NCBI GenBank assembly: GCA_033032865.1
Contig: JAWHQI010000257.1
Span: forward strand, 992,001-1,056,000
Direction of reading: 5' to 3'
DNA: 64,000 bases
Source: Dactylorhiza incarnata
Taxonomy: Eukaryota > Streptophyta > Magnoliopsida > Asparagales > Orchidaceae
Shown here: one piece after another, positions 22,664-33,312 of the stretch
How the letters are laid out: each line of letters opens with the position of its first letter
Position numbering within the stretch: position 1 is the first letter of the stretch
Made by a program: the position numbers and the translations under genes
The notes under the pieces: model-generated
The model's input: only the letters and a program-made list of their open reading frames with translations
The model's database searches: none
What the model was told of the DNA's origin: nothing

Positions 22664-23287
22664 ACGACCTCGTATCGAGACGCAACGAGTTCCGTTGCGC
22701 TCGTATTGTCCATACGAGTCTATCGGAACTGACGGAAGTTAATTCGGGGTTCGTACGGCCACTATTCATAATAATGAGGTAGTGGTGCGCTACGATACCC
22801 GAAATGGTCGTTTTCTCCAAACGACCTCGGATCGAAGTGCAACGAATTCCGTTGTGCTCGTATTGTCCATACGAGTCCTACGGAACTGACGGAAGTTAAT
22901 TCGGGGTTCGTACGGCCACTATTCATAATAATGAGGTAGTGGTGCGCTACGATACCCGAAATGGTTGTTTTCTCCAAACGACCTCGGATCGAAGTGCAAC
23001 GAATTCCGTTGCGCTCGTATTGTCCATACGAGTCCAACGGAACTGACGGAAGTTAATTCGGGGTTCGTACGGCCACTATTCATAATAATGAGGTAGTGGT
23101 GCGCTACGATACCCGAAATGGTCGTTTTCTCCAAACGACCTCGGATCGAAGTGCAACGAATTCCGTTGTGCTCGTATTGTCCATACGAGTCCAACGGAAC
23201 TGACGGAAGTTAATTCGGGGTTCGTACGGCCACTATTCATAATAATGAGGTAGTGGTGCGCTACGATACCCGAAATGGTCGTTTTCT
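22664..23287. repeat. 157-bp tandem array in 5' LTR, about four copies
   Basis: Same length (624 bp) and unit as 12918-13541. It lies close to the upstream end of the 5' LTR, where it could act on the element promoter. Confidence 0.92.
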
Positions 23288-23354
23288 ACTGCTCGGGCCT
23301 ACTTTTATTGGGCTCACTAGGGTCTAGTGGCCCAATAAAAGTCGGGATGTTACA

Positions 23355-23359
23355 TCGCG
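23355..23359. repeat. Target-site duplication tcgcg (right copy, giant gypsy)
   Basis: Right partner of 8888-8892. Confidence 0.85.
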
Positions 23360-23480
23360 CCTCTTTCGCGCGGCGAATGTCGCGCCTCTTTCGCGCGACG
23401 AGTGTCGTGCCCTCTTGGCGCGACGAGTGTCGTGCCCTCTTGGCGCGACGAGTGTCGTGCCCTCTTGGCGCCGTAGTCGG
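23355..23480. repeat. GC-rich 24-bp tandem repeat, right part
   Basis: Continuation of the array at 8781-8892, about five copies of a gcgacgagtgtcgtgccctc type unit. Its units are more diverged from those on the left than neighbouring units are from each other, so the insertion split two subfamilies of the array. Confidence 0.8.
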
Positions 23481-23768
23481 CGCGCATATTGGCAAGCAGA
23501 TTGATATGCGTCGCTTGCTGCATGACACCTTTTGATTTTCACGCCACGCGTGGTGCTTGCGTGCGCGACGGTACCCGTCCGGATACGTTTTGTGGGACCG
23601 CATCCCGTATCATTTTTACGGGTGCACATCAATAATATGTTATGGTCTCCGATGACAAGGCATCGATTCACTCTCATTCGATGACAAGGAAGAAGATGAT
23701 TCATCTTTTTCATCTGTGACTTATAGACTTGAAAATCTGTAACCACAATAATTCATCTCCATAGATTA
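23481..23768. other. Flanking DNA, no gene seen
   Basis: Probably the rest of the old LTR-like sequence followed by AT-richer DNA. No coding region or terminus is recognised. The word gatgacaagg occurs twice (near 23652 and 23680). Confidence 0.45.
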
Positions 23769-23816
23769 GCCTCTGTTTGGGGGGATTTATTTTCACCGGT
23801 CAAGCTGTTACGACCG
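23769..23816. mobile_element. Palindromic MITE, left arm (split by gypsy insertion)
   Basis: Forty-eight bases, from gcctctgtttgg to gttacgaccg, that are the near-perfect reverse complement (five mismatches) of 35245-35292. Once the intervening 11.4-kb gypsy element and one copy of its gaccg duplication are removed, the two arms and the central palindrome form one 130-bp foldback with no loop. The GGCTCCGTTTG-like end resembles the Harbinger-type MITEs at 45945 and 46359. Confidence 0.85.
23812..23816. repeat. Target-site duplication gaccg (left, three-LTR gypsy)
   Basis: The bases gaccg lie directly before the LTR start TGTAACACCC at 23817 and recur at 35206-35210 directly after GGTCTTACA. 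One duplication encloses the whole three-LTR structure, so it arose from one insertion. Confidence 0.9.
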
Positions 23817-25707
23817 TGTAACACCCTCCCTGTTACATAGCATATAACAGTAGGTTCGGCCGGGACCCCACGCCATATGAAATGAACAGAAGAGCGCGTT
23901 ACTAAAATTAGTGTCTAAACAGTTACCAATATAACTATCTCAGCATCAGAGTCACAACGGAAGCATAATTAGAATTTCATGTTAAACCAATTTATAACAA
24001 GTCCACAGTACTACTAGGAATGAAATACAACAAGCGTTATTTTCAAGAGTTTGTTTACAGCATCTAAGTGGCTTCCGAACATCGGCACGCAAGCCGGCCA
24101 CACATGAACAAAAGTAAACAAAAGCTTTGGCCTTCAAGGGCCAGCACAGCACAGCAGCAGGGGCTTCAGCCCGCTATCTCCCGCTAGTCTCACCGGGACC
24201 TGTATAAGCAAATCCACCAATTGGTGGGAAAACAAGCAACCGGTCAGCTTTAGCTGACCAAGATTTATAACGACCCCGCCCCACACTCGGGACGGCGGTG
24301 CTCCTTCCCTGCAAGTAAGAGTCAGCATCATATAAATATATATCCGCAAACAACACCAACGGAGGCAAACCAAGCCACCCGCTTCGTGCTCTCAAGGCAC
24401 ACTTTGGCATACTCCATGAGTTACGCCCTTACGCTAAGTCCTATTTCAACTTAGACAAGCAAATTGAGCTAGCCCGTAAACGAAGTTACGACACTCTTCC
24501 ATAGCCCGGTGCAACGAGGGGCGACCTCTTCACCACCACTATAGGGGGTTTGGTTCAGCTAGGCCCGTGCTCAATCATCGCGATATATGCGATACGAGTA
24601 AGCTTCACCCTATACCCATCTCTTAAAGCTGGGTTTTGCAAGTTCCACAGCTTTTCCTGCTACGCATCCAGTCTCCAGGAATTTAGGTAGCACGGAAACA
24701 CACAATCTGTGTGCTGGGCGCTACCGCCGGCGCTAACTAGCGCCCGGCGCTAGCAACAGAACTTAGTTCTGCCCGGCACTGGTAACAGAAATCTGTACTG
24801 CCACCTCTGGGAAACCACCTCCAGACATCAACACTAGTAGCTCACCTGGAGCTACCGCCGGCGTTAACGCTAGCGCCCGGCGCTAGTGACAGAACTCAGT
24901 TCTGCCACCCAATCTCGAGTATAGCCTGGGAAACACCTCCAGGTCCTATTTTCTGTACAACAACAGTCACATGACCCGAATCACAGCACGTACACAGAAT
25001 TATTTCCGGCACTTTACACGCACTAATCATCACCAATCCGGCTCGACCTGTACGGATGGGCTTCACACAGCATGCCTATGTCCGTAATACCGTTTCGGAC
25101 TCTATATGCAATTTGTGGGGGAAATCACTTCATCCCACCGGGAGATCCAATCTACTATTTCGTAGAAGTCTCCCTAAATAGATGCTAATTAAAGGACGTT
25201 CATGCCCAAGGCTGAGGGAGGAGAATCGTTACCCTTGTAGGCCGTTTCGGTGCCATAGGATTGAGAGGGAGGTGGCTGGAATCCGCGGTGGCACACGCAC
25301 GAAGACGATGCTTCACAAATCCCTCCTGGCACGATGAACGCTCAACTCCAAAGGCTTCCCTTCCCTTCTCCCAGCTCTCAGCCCTCAGTACTCCACAGGA
25401 AATCAGAAGGAATGGGCTGAAGAGTCGGGATTTGGGGGTTTTATGTTTTATCGCTACCGCCGGCGCTAGTGGCTAGCGCCGGGCGCTAGCCTGAGTCGGT
25501 ACCGCTAAGAGACGCTACCGCCGGCGCTAGCGCTAGCGCCTGGCGTTAGCTCATATGTTTCAGCCTAATCCATTTCTCGGGAGTTCTCGGAACCATTTCT
25601 CGGGACGCTACCGCCGGCGCTATCGCTAGCGCCTGGCGCTAGCTCCCTGATTTCAGCTCATGCTCATTTTTGGTATTTTGGGTGCACATGCCATTTGGGG
25701 TCTTACA
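23817..25707 (-). repeat. Outer 3' LTR (1891 bp) of three-LTR gypsy
   Basis: TGTAACACCC at 23817 to GGTCTTACA at 25707. By eye it differs from the 5' LTR 33313-35205 at about 22 positions, roughly 1.2%. Contains several GC-rich palindromes of the type gctaccgccggcgctagcgc (near 24720, 24850, 25453, 25515, 25608). Confidence 0.93.
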
Positions 25708-25722
25708 GGTCTTCCCCCCTTT
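25708..25722 (-). other. Polypurine tract, duplicated copy
   Basis: In element sense aaaggggggaagacc stands directly before the LTR, the usual plus-strand primer of LTR retrotransposons. The other copy is at 28386-28400. Confidence 0.8.
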
Positions 25723-25788
25723 AATGAATTTCGTCCCGAAATTCTAACAGTGCAAATAAACAAAATGATACAAAATACAATTTGTACC

Positions 25789-26502
25789 TTAAAGGAACAG
25801 CTCGGGGAACTCCTCACGCATAGTTTGCTCGCGCTCCCATGTAAGTTCCTCACGACCGCAGTTGTTCCAGCGGACTTTGACCATCTTGATCAATTTATTC
25901 CGTAGTTGTTTGACCTCAGTGTCTTCGATGCTAATAGGTATGACCTTTGTCTTCAACCCATCATCGACCGACACCTGAGTAGCCACAAGCACTTGGCTAG
26001 GCTCTGGTACAGCTTTCCTCAATACTGATATGTGGAATACATCGTGCAGACCACTCAACTCTGTCGAAAGAGCGAGTCGATAGGCAGCTTCGCCAACACG
26101 TTCCAGTATCTCAAATGGTCCAAGGTATCTTGGACTCAGCTTTTTCAAGCGCCGAATCCTGGACACACCCTTGAAAGGTTTGATCTTGAGATAAACCCAG
26201 TCGCCCACGGCGAACTCGACGTTTCTGTGCTTCGCATTGTAGTATTTCGCCTGCCTATCTTGCGCAATTAACAATCTCTCCCGGATTGTTTGAATAGCCG
26301 AATTTGCCTCTTCGACTTCCTTTCGCTTAAACAGCTTCGTTTCACCTGTCTCCGCCCAAGATAAGGGAGTGCGACAAGCTCTACCATAGAGGGCCTCGAA
26401 GGGGGCCATCTTTATACTTGCCTGATAGCTGTTATTGTAAGCGAATTCGATCATGAAAAAATGATCTTCCCACTTTTTACCGAAGTCCAGGACGCACATT
26501 CG
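25789..26502 (-). pseudogene. Duplicated 3' end of pol (integrase C-terminus, chromodomain-like tail)
   Basis: The frame matches the last 237 codons of the full pol at 28467-29180, from [12 protein letters not shown] through [20 protein letters not shown], the GPFEIL block and [18 protein letters not shown] to the same stop. It starts abruptly at the duplication joint with no start codon and lacks the catalytic core. It differs from the full copy by a few residues, for example DHFFMIE against DHLFMIE. Confidence 0.9.
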
Positions 26503-28385
26503 TCCCTGTTACATAGCATATAACAGTAGGTCCGGTCGGGACCCCACGCCATATGAAATGAACAGAAGAGCGCGTTACTAAAATTAGTGTCTAAACAGTT
26601 ACCAATATAACTATCTCAGCATCAGAGTCACAACGGAAGCATAATTAGAATTTCATGTTAAACCAGTTTATAACAAGTCCACAGTACTACTAGGAATGAA
26701 ATACAACAAACGTTATTTTCAAGAGTTTGTTTACAGCATCTAAGTGGCTTCCGAACATCGGCACGCAGGCCGGCCACACATGAACAAAAGTAAACAAAAG
26801 CTTTGGCCTTCAAGGGCCAGCACAGCACAGCAGCAGGGGCTTCAGCCCGCTATCTCCCGCAAGTCTCACCGGGACCTGTATAAGCAAATCCACCAATTGG
26901 TGGGAAAACAAGCAACCGGTCAGCTTTAACTGACCAAGATTTATAACGACCCCGCCCCACACTCGGGACGGCGGTGCTCCTTCCCTGCAAGTAAGAGTCA
27001 GCATCATATAAATATATATCCGCAAACAACACCAACGGAGGCAAACCAAGCCACCCGCTTCGTGCTCTCAAGGCACACTTTGGCATACTCCCTGAGTTAC
27101 GCCCTTACGCTAAGTCCTATTTCAACTTAGACAAGCAAATTGAGCTAGCCCGTAAACGAAGTTACGGAACTCTTCCATAGCCCGGTGCAACGAGGGGCGA
27201 CCTCTTCACCACCACTATAGGGGGTTTGGTTCAGCTAGGCCCGTGCTCAATCATCGCGATATATGCGATACGAGTAAGCTTCACCCTATACCCATCTCTT
27301 AAAGCTGGGTTTTGCAAGTTCCACAGCTTTTCCTGCTACGCATCCAGTCTCCAGGAATTTAGGTAGCACGGAAACACACAATCTGTGTGCTGGGCGCTAC
27401 CGCCGGCGCTAACACTAGCGCCCGGCGCTAGCAACAGAACTTAGTTCTGCCCGGCACTGGTAACAGAAATCTGTACTGCCACCTCTGGGAAATCACCTCC
27501 AGACATCAACACTAGTAGCTCACCTGGAGCTACCGCCGGCGCTAACGCTAGCGCCCGGCGCTAGTGACAGAACTCAGTTCTGCCACCCAATCTCGAGTAT
27601 AGCCTGGGAAACACCTCCAGGTCCTATTTTCTGTACAACAACAGTCACATGACCCGAATCACAGCACGTACACGGAATTGTTTCCGGCACTTTACACGCA
27701 CTAATCATCACCAATCCGGCTCGACCTGTACCGATGGGCTTCACACAGCATGCCTATGTCCGTAATACCGTTTCGGACTCTATATGCAATTTGTGGGGGA
27801 AATCACTTCATCCCACCGGGAGATCCAATCTACTATTTCGTAGAAGTCTCCCTAAATAGATGCTAATTAAAGGACGTTCATGCCCAAGGCTGAGGGAGGA
27901 GAATCGTTACCCTTGTAGGCCGTTTCGGTGCCATAGGATTGAGAGGGAGGTGGCTGGAATCCGCGGTGGCACACGCACGAAGACGATGCTTCACAAATCC
28001 CTCCTGGCACGATGAACGCTCAACTCCAAAGGCTTCCCTTCCCTTCTCCCAGCTCTCAGCCCTCAGTACTCCACAGGAAATCAGAAGGAATGGGCTGAAG
28101 AGTCGGGATTTGGGGGTTTTATGTTTTATCACTATCGCCGGCGCTAGTGGCTAGCGCCTGGCGCTAGCCTGAGTCGGTACCGCTAAGAGACGCTACCACC
28201 GGCGCTAGCGCTAGCGCCTGGCGTTAGCTCATATGTTTCAGCCTGTTCCATTTCTCGGGAGTTCTCGGAACCATTTCTCGGGACGCTACCGCCGGCGCTA
28301 TCGCTAGCGCCTGGCGCTAGCTCCCTGATTTCAGCTCATGCTCATTTTTGGTATTTTGGGTGCACATGCCATTTGGGGTCTTACA
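26503..28385 (-). repeat. Middle LTR (1883 bp, lacking its last 10 bases)
   Basis: Complete except that the terminal GGGTGTTACA (element sense) is absent at the joint with duplicated pol at 26502/26503. It ends at GGTCTTACA next to the polypurine tract at 28386. The missing bases show it is not a normal insertion end. Confidence 0.92.
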
Positions 28386-28400
28386 GGTCTTCCCCCCTTT
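28386..28400 (-). other. Polypurine tract
   Basis: aaaggggggaagacc in element sense, directly before the LTR end at 28385. Confidence 0.85.
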
Positions 28401-28466
28401 AATGAATTTCGTCCCGAAATTCTAACAGTGCAAATAAACAAAACGATACAAAATACAATTTGTACC

Positions 28467-31400
28467 TTAAAGGAACAGCTCGGGGAACTCCTCACGCATA
28501 GTTTGCTCGCGCTCCCATGTAAGTTCCTCACGACCGCAGTTGTTCCAGCGGACTTTGACCATCTTGATCAATTTATTCCATAGTTGTTTGACCTCAGTGT
28601 CTTCGATGCTAATAGGTATGACCTTTGTCTTCAACCCATCATCGACCGACACCTGAGTAGCCACAAGCACTTGGCTAGGCTCTGGTACAGCTTTCCTCAA
28701 TACTGATATGTGGAATACATCGTGCAGACCACTCAACTCTATCGAAAGAGCGAGTCGATAGGCAGCTTCGCCAACACGTTCCAGTATCTCAAATGGTCCA
28801 AGGTATCTTGGACTCAGCTTTTTCAAGCGCCGAATCCTGGACACACCCTTGAAAGGTTTGATCTTGAGATAAACCCAGTCGCCCACGGCGAACTCGACAT
28901 TTCTGTGCTTGGCATTGTAGTATTTCGCTTGCCTATCTTGCGCAATTAACAATCTCTCCCGGATTGTTTGAATAGCCGAATTTGCCTCTTCGACTTCCTT
29001 TCGCTTAAACAGCTTCGTTTCACCTGTCTCCGCCCAAGATAAGGGAGTGCGACAAGCTCTACCATAGAGGGCCTCGAAGGGGGCCATCTTTATACTTGCC
29101 TGATAGCTGTTATTGTAAGCGAATTCGATCATGAAAAGATGATCTTCCCACTTTTTACCGAAGTCCAGGACGCACATTCGGAGCATATCCTCCATGGTTC
29201 TGTTCGTACGTTCAGTCTGTCCATCCGTCTGAGGGTGGAAGGCAGTACTAAACTTCAGTTTTGTACCTAACAGCTGGTGGATTAGCTTCCACTCTTTCGA
29301 AGTGAAGCGCCCATCTCGGTCACTGACGATGCTACGGGGCACACCGTGCAATCGTACAATGCTATCAACATAAAGTTTTGCTAACTTTTCAACTGAATCG
29401 TCCTTCTGGTTTGGAATAAAGTGGGCTACCTTTGTCAAGCGATCCACGATCACCCATACGACATCATTCCCACTCTGTGATCTCGGCAAACCGTGCACGA
29501 AATCCATCGAAATGTCATCAAATTTCCATTCCGGTATAGGCAACGACTTCAGGAAACCTCCAGGTTTCTGACATTCCGCCTTCACCTGTGCGCAAGTTTT
29601 GCATTTTGCCACATACAAGGCGATGTCTTTCTTTAATCCTGGCCACCAAAACAGCTTTTTCATGTCCTGGTACATTTTTGTGCTCCCTGGGTGAATTGAG
29701 TATTTGGTAAAATGTGCTTCGTACATCAATTCCTCCCGCAACTTACCCACATTTGGGACGCACAACCGACCGTCTTTCCACATCAGACCGTCGTCCATCA
29801 CAAACTCTGCAGCAGTCCCAACCCCAGACTCTGCCAAATAGCGTTGCATACTCGAATCAAGATCCAGGGCCTGTCGTATTCTGTCCGCGAGGTCATACTG
29901 CACCTCCGTCCAGTTTAAGCACGCATTCGCACTAGAACTCCTCTCTACACAGGAGATCTCCAAGGCTTCCAAGTCCCTAATCAGACGTGGATCATACATC
30001 TGAATCCAGTTGGCCTGGGAAAAAGCCCTCCTGCTCAATGCATCTGCGACGACATTCCCCTTTCCGGGAGTATAATGTATATCAAACGTGTAGTCCCCCA
30101 GGAACTCCATCCACCTTCGTTGTCGCATATTGAGCTCTTTCTGCGTTAACAGATACTTAAGGCTCTTATGGTCTGTAAAGATGTCAACCTTCACACCATA
30201 TAAGTAGTGCCGCCACAGCTTTAGAGCGAATATCACGGCCGCCAACTCCAAATCGTGGACCGGATAGTTCCGCTCATGCACTTTCAACTGTCGAGAGCCA
30301 TAAGCTATCACCTGACCGTGCTGAAGAAGTACGCAGCCTAAGCCGTTCCCTGACGCATCACTATAAATTTCATAACCCTCTGCACCTGATGGTAAACACA
30401 AAATTAGTGTTGTGGTCAGACGCCTCTTTAATTCCTCAAAAGCCCGTGCACACTCCGATGACCAAACGAACTTCTGATCCTTCCTCGTCAAGGTGGTGAG
30501 AGGTAGAGAGATCCGCGAAAAGTTTTCCACGAAGCGTCGATAGTAGCCGGCAAGTCCAAGAAAACTCCTGACTTCTGCTACTGTTGCCAAAACGGGCCAC
30601 TTCTGGATTGCATCAATCTTTGCCGGATCCACTGCGATACCCTCGCCACTAACAACATGACCAAGGAACGCCACTGAGGCTAGCCAGAACTCGCACTTAG
30701 AGAACTTGGCATATAATTGACTACGTCGCAGGATTTCCAAAACTTCACGCAAATGAATCGCGTGTTCTTCTTCAGACTGAGAGTACACCAAGATATCGTC
30801 AATGAAGACAATAACAAACCGATCAAGGCACTCTCGAAAGGTCCTATTCATCAGATCCATAAATACTGACGGTGCATTCATCAATCCAAACGGCATCACT
30901 GTAAACTCGTAGTGTCCGTAGCGAGTACTGAATGCTGTCTTAGGAATATCACAATCCCGAATTCGTAACTGGTAATAGCCAGACTTGAGATCCAACTTTG
31001 AATATACCGTTGAACCAACTAGCTGGTCGAATAAGTCATCGATTCGAGGAATCGGATACTTGTTCTTCTCGGTCAGCTTGTTCAATTCTCGGTAGTCAAT
31101 GCATAGACGCAGGCTTCCGTCCTTCTTTTTCACAAAAAGGACCGGAGCACCCCAAGGGGAGGTACTTGGACGTATATAACCCTGCTCTAGCAACTCCTGT
31201 AATTGAACTTTCAATTCCGCCATCTCCTTTGGCGCAATTCGGTACGGAGAGCGTGAAACAGGTTTGGCACCTGGCACCAGTTCTATAGTGAAGTCAATCT
31301 CTCGCTGAGGTGGCGCCCCAGGGAGATCTTTCGGAAACACATCTGGATACTCTGAAATCACAGGAACATCACTCAAACTGGGTTGAGGCTTTGCAGCCCC

Positions 31401-31862
31401 CACTAGCACAACACATAGCTCTGCGCCCTGCTGAACCGCCTTGACCACTTGGACAGCAGACATCAGTGTCTTGCTCGATCCACGCAAACCAGAAAACGTA
31501 GTCGCACGTTCGGTATTTCGCCCCAGTGTGACCTCCTTAGAAGTGCAATCAATGTAGGCCTGCTGCGCTGACAGCCAGTCCATACCAAAGATTACATCGA
31601 ATTCCGAAAGCGGGAGTATCAGTGCTTCCAAATCAAAGTCTTGACTCCCTATTCGTACCTTTACTACACAACCTCGATCCGCGCGCATCGAACACCCATT
31701 GGGTAGCATCACATCTAATCGTTCCTGTCTAAACAATGAAGGCACTCCAAGTTGTTGTATGAAGGCCTCCGATAGAAAGGAATGTGAAGCACCCATATCA
31801 AATAGTGCTCTCGCCGGATAGTTAAAGATCATGACAAAGCCTAGGACATCAATGGTTACCAA
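28467..31862 (-). pseudogene. pol: Pol of three-LTR gypsy; protease active site altered
   Basis: About 1130 codons are open. The protease motif reads [10 protein letters not shown] where the family has D-(T/S)-G, so the catalytic Asp-Thr/Ser-Gly loop is damaged, consistent with an ACG to ATG change at a CpG. RT has FIDDILVYS, RNase H has [14 protein letters not shown] and [11 protein letters not shown], and integrase has the finger [10 protein letters not shown]...CKTCAQ and the D-D-E core ([30 protein letters not shown]). The tail is chromodomain-like. There is no ATG at the upstream end; the frame enters from a gag-pol junction with an intron-like GTATGCG. The altered protease and the broken gag make this copy non-autonomous. 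Confidence 0.92.
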
Positions 31863-31924
31863 GCAAGGTATAAGGTATGAAGTATATAAAAAGCAACAAA
31901 AGCTATATACTATCGCATACCTGT

Positions 31925-33043
31925 CACCACATCGTTCTATTTGATGGCCTCCTGTTGGCCAAGGTTGTAAACCCTAGGTTGGGCTGGAGCAGCGTGGGAT
32001 GCGGTTGACTCTGCCGCCTTCCCTTTCTCTGCCGCATAGGCCGCAACTAGCTTCTTCCCACTACGACAGTCACGTGCTATATGTCCCGGCTTGCCGCAGT
32101 TGTAACAGATGATTGGGCCTCGCCCAGTCACTCCCGATGCTGAAGATTGAGCTGACCCAGACGGTCGCGCTCCTTTCTTCCACTTGCCTTGCCCCGACTT
32201 TGCCGAGCTGGATACTTTGAACTCTGGCTTGACTACTGCTAGCTCTTTCTTACTGCGGGACCGCTTCATGTCTTTTTCTAAAGAACGAGCTGAGTTGACC
32301 AGGGTCATAAACCCTTGCGTCATTGGCCCCGTCAGAAGGAACCGCAACTCTTCCCTCAGACCTTCATAGAACCGATTTGTCTTCCGTGCTTCATTGGCAA
32401 AGGTCGCTCCTGCATAGCGACCCAACCGTGTAAACTCATGCAGATAGTCGTCGATCGTACTATCACCCTGAGTCAGCCGGTTGAACTGGTTTTTCATTTC
32501 TATTTGTTGGGCCTGTGGAAGATATCGCGCCAAGAACAATCTAGAAAACTCATCAAAAGAGATATCAGTCAACTGCCGTCCCGCAAGCTGATGTATCTCC
32601 ATCTCATCCCACCACAGCTACGCCTCCCCATCTAGTAGGAAGGTTGCCAAAGTCACTTTTTGTCCTTCCTCCGTGTCCGTGGCCTTCAAGGTTTTGCGCA
32701 CCTTTGACAGCCAATCCTCCGCTTGCGTCGGGGTTCCTGCCCCCGTGAACGTCGGAGGGTGGAAACTCAAAAAGTATTGCAGCTGTTGATCGGGAGCTCT
32801 TCGTGCCCTCAACGGCACTGGCCTTTCTACCGCAGGTTCGGCTGCTGGAGCCTGCACCGGAACCGCTCCCGGAGTAGGAGGCTGTCCAGGGACATGCCCT
32901 CCTGGTTGCGCCGTGAACATTGCAAAGACTGCCTCAGCGATCATCCTTACGGTTTCAGCCGAAGGAGGAGTCGGCACCGGAGTTGGTGCACTGCTTGCAG
33001 TCGAACGAGGGGGTCGAGAAGGCCCCGCTCCACTCCCAGTCGC
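31925..33043 (-). pseudogene. gag: Gag of three-LTR gypsy, broken by stop codons
   Basis: Capsid blocks (AEDWLSKVRKTL, then FSRLFLARYLP, YLHEFTRLGRYAG, RFYEGLREELRFLL) and one zinc knuckle CYNCGKPGHIARDC are present. A TAG at 32618-32620 interrupts the frame inside the GEA-x-LWW capsid block, and a second TAG follows [11 protein letters not shown] just before the DVVTG junction. The N-terminal part (ATGSGAGPSRPP) is open from 33043, preceded at once by TATATAG, which looks like a splice acceptor after a leader intron. Confidence 0.88.
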
Positions 33044-33292
33044 CTATATATGTACCCAAAACATAATTAGCGACTAAGAGATAACAACAATCAATAAAGG
33101 AACACAGAAGTTCCATCTGAATGCTACACAAATACATGTAAGTCATTCCAAACGTGGACAAAACTGGTTATTTATATGAGTTAAAGGCGACTCACACACG
33201 CGCTCACCACCCCTTAAAAGAATTCGACCAAGAATTCAGAGTGGCGCAGCGGAAGCGTGGTCGGCCCATAACCCACAGGTCCTAGGATCGCA
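33044..33292 (-). other. 5' leader of three-LTR gypsy, possible intron
   Basis: About 250 bases between the primer-binding site and gag, AT-rich near gag, with no open frame. The abrupt switch from stop-filled to coding sequence at TATATAG/GCGACTGGG suggests a leader intron. A donor cannot be fixed by eye. Confidence 0.4.
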
Positions 33293-33297
33293 ACCTA

Positions 33298-33309
33298 CCT
33301 CTGATACCA
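33298..33309 (-). other. Primer-binding site, initiator tRNA-Met
   Basis: TGGTATCAGAGG in element sense, two to three bases from the 5' LTR, matching the plant initiator tRNA-Met 3' end except the last base. Confidence 0.88.
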
Positions 33310-33312
33310 ATT

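Larger units (their letters stand above)
8893..23354 (-). mobile_element. Complete Ty3/gypsy retrotransposon with giant 4.7-kb LTRs
   Basis: A 14.46-kb element on the minus strand: 5' LTR 18614-23354, internal domain 13609-18613, 3' LTR 8893-13608, flanked by the 5-bp duplication tcgcg. In element sense the LTR begins TGTAACATCCC and ends GGTCTTACA. Domain order is gag, protease, RT, RNase H, integrase, chromodomain-like tail, as in plant chromoviruses; the C-terminal [14 protein letters not shown] block resembles the Del/Tekay lineage. By eye the LTRs differ by about 13 substitutions plus microsatellite, homopolymer, 11-bp and 50-bp repeat differences, so the insertion is young. Gag and pol frames are open, so it may be, or until recently was, autonomous. 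Two thirds of the element is LTR. Confidence 0.95.
18614..23354 (-). repeat. 5' LTR of giant gypsy element (4741 bp)
   Basis: Bounded by tgtaagac at 18614 and gatgttaca at 23354. It carries the same internal arrays as the 3' LTR but is about 25 bp longer, mainly from one extra 50-bp unit offset by shorter homopolymer and GA runs and by an 11-bp deletion near 22148. Confidence 0.95.
23827..26502. repeat. Tandem duplication, copy 1 (2676 bp)
   Basis: Runs from LTR base 11 (tccctgttaca) to the integrase codon stretch ending cgcacattcg. It is followed directly by copy 2 at 26503-29180. The copies differ at about 28 positions by eye (about 1%). Confidence 0.92.
26503..29180. repeat. Tandem duplication, copy 2 (2678 bp)
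   Basis: Direct partner of 23827-26502, ending at cgcacattcg inside the full-length pol, after which pol continues with gagcatatcc. Confidence 0.92.
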
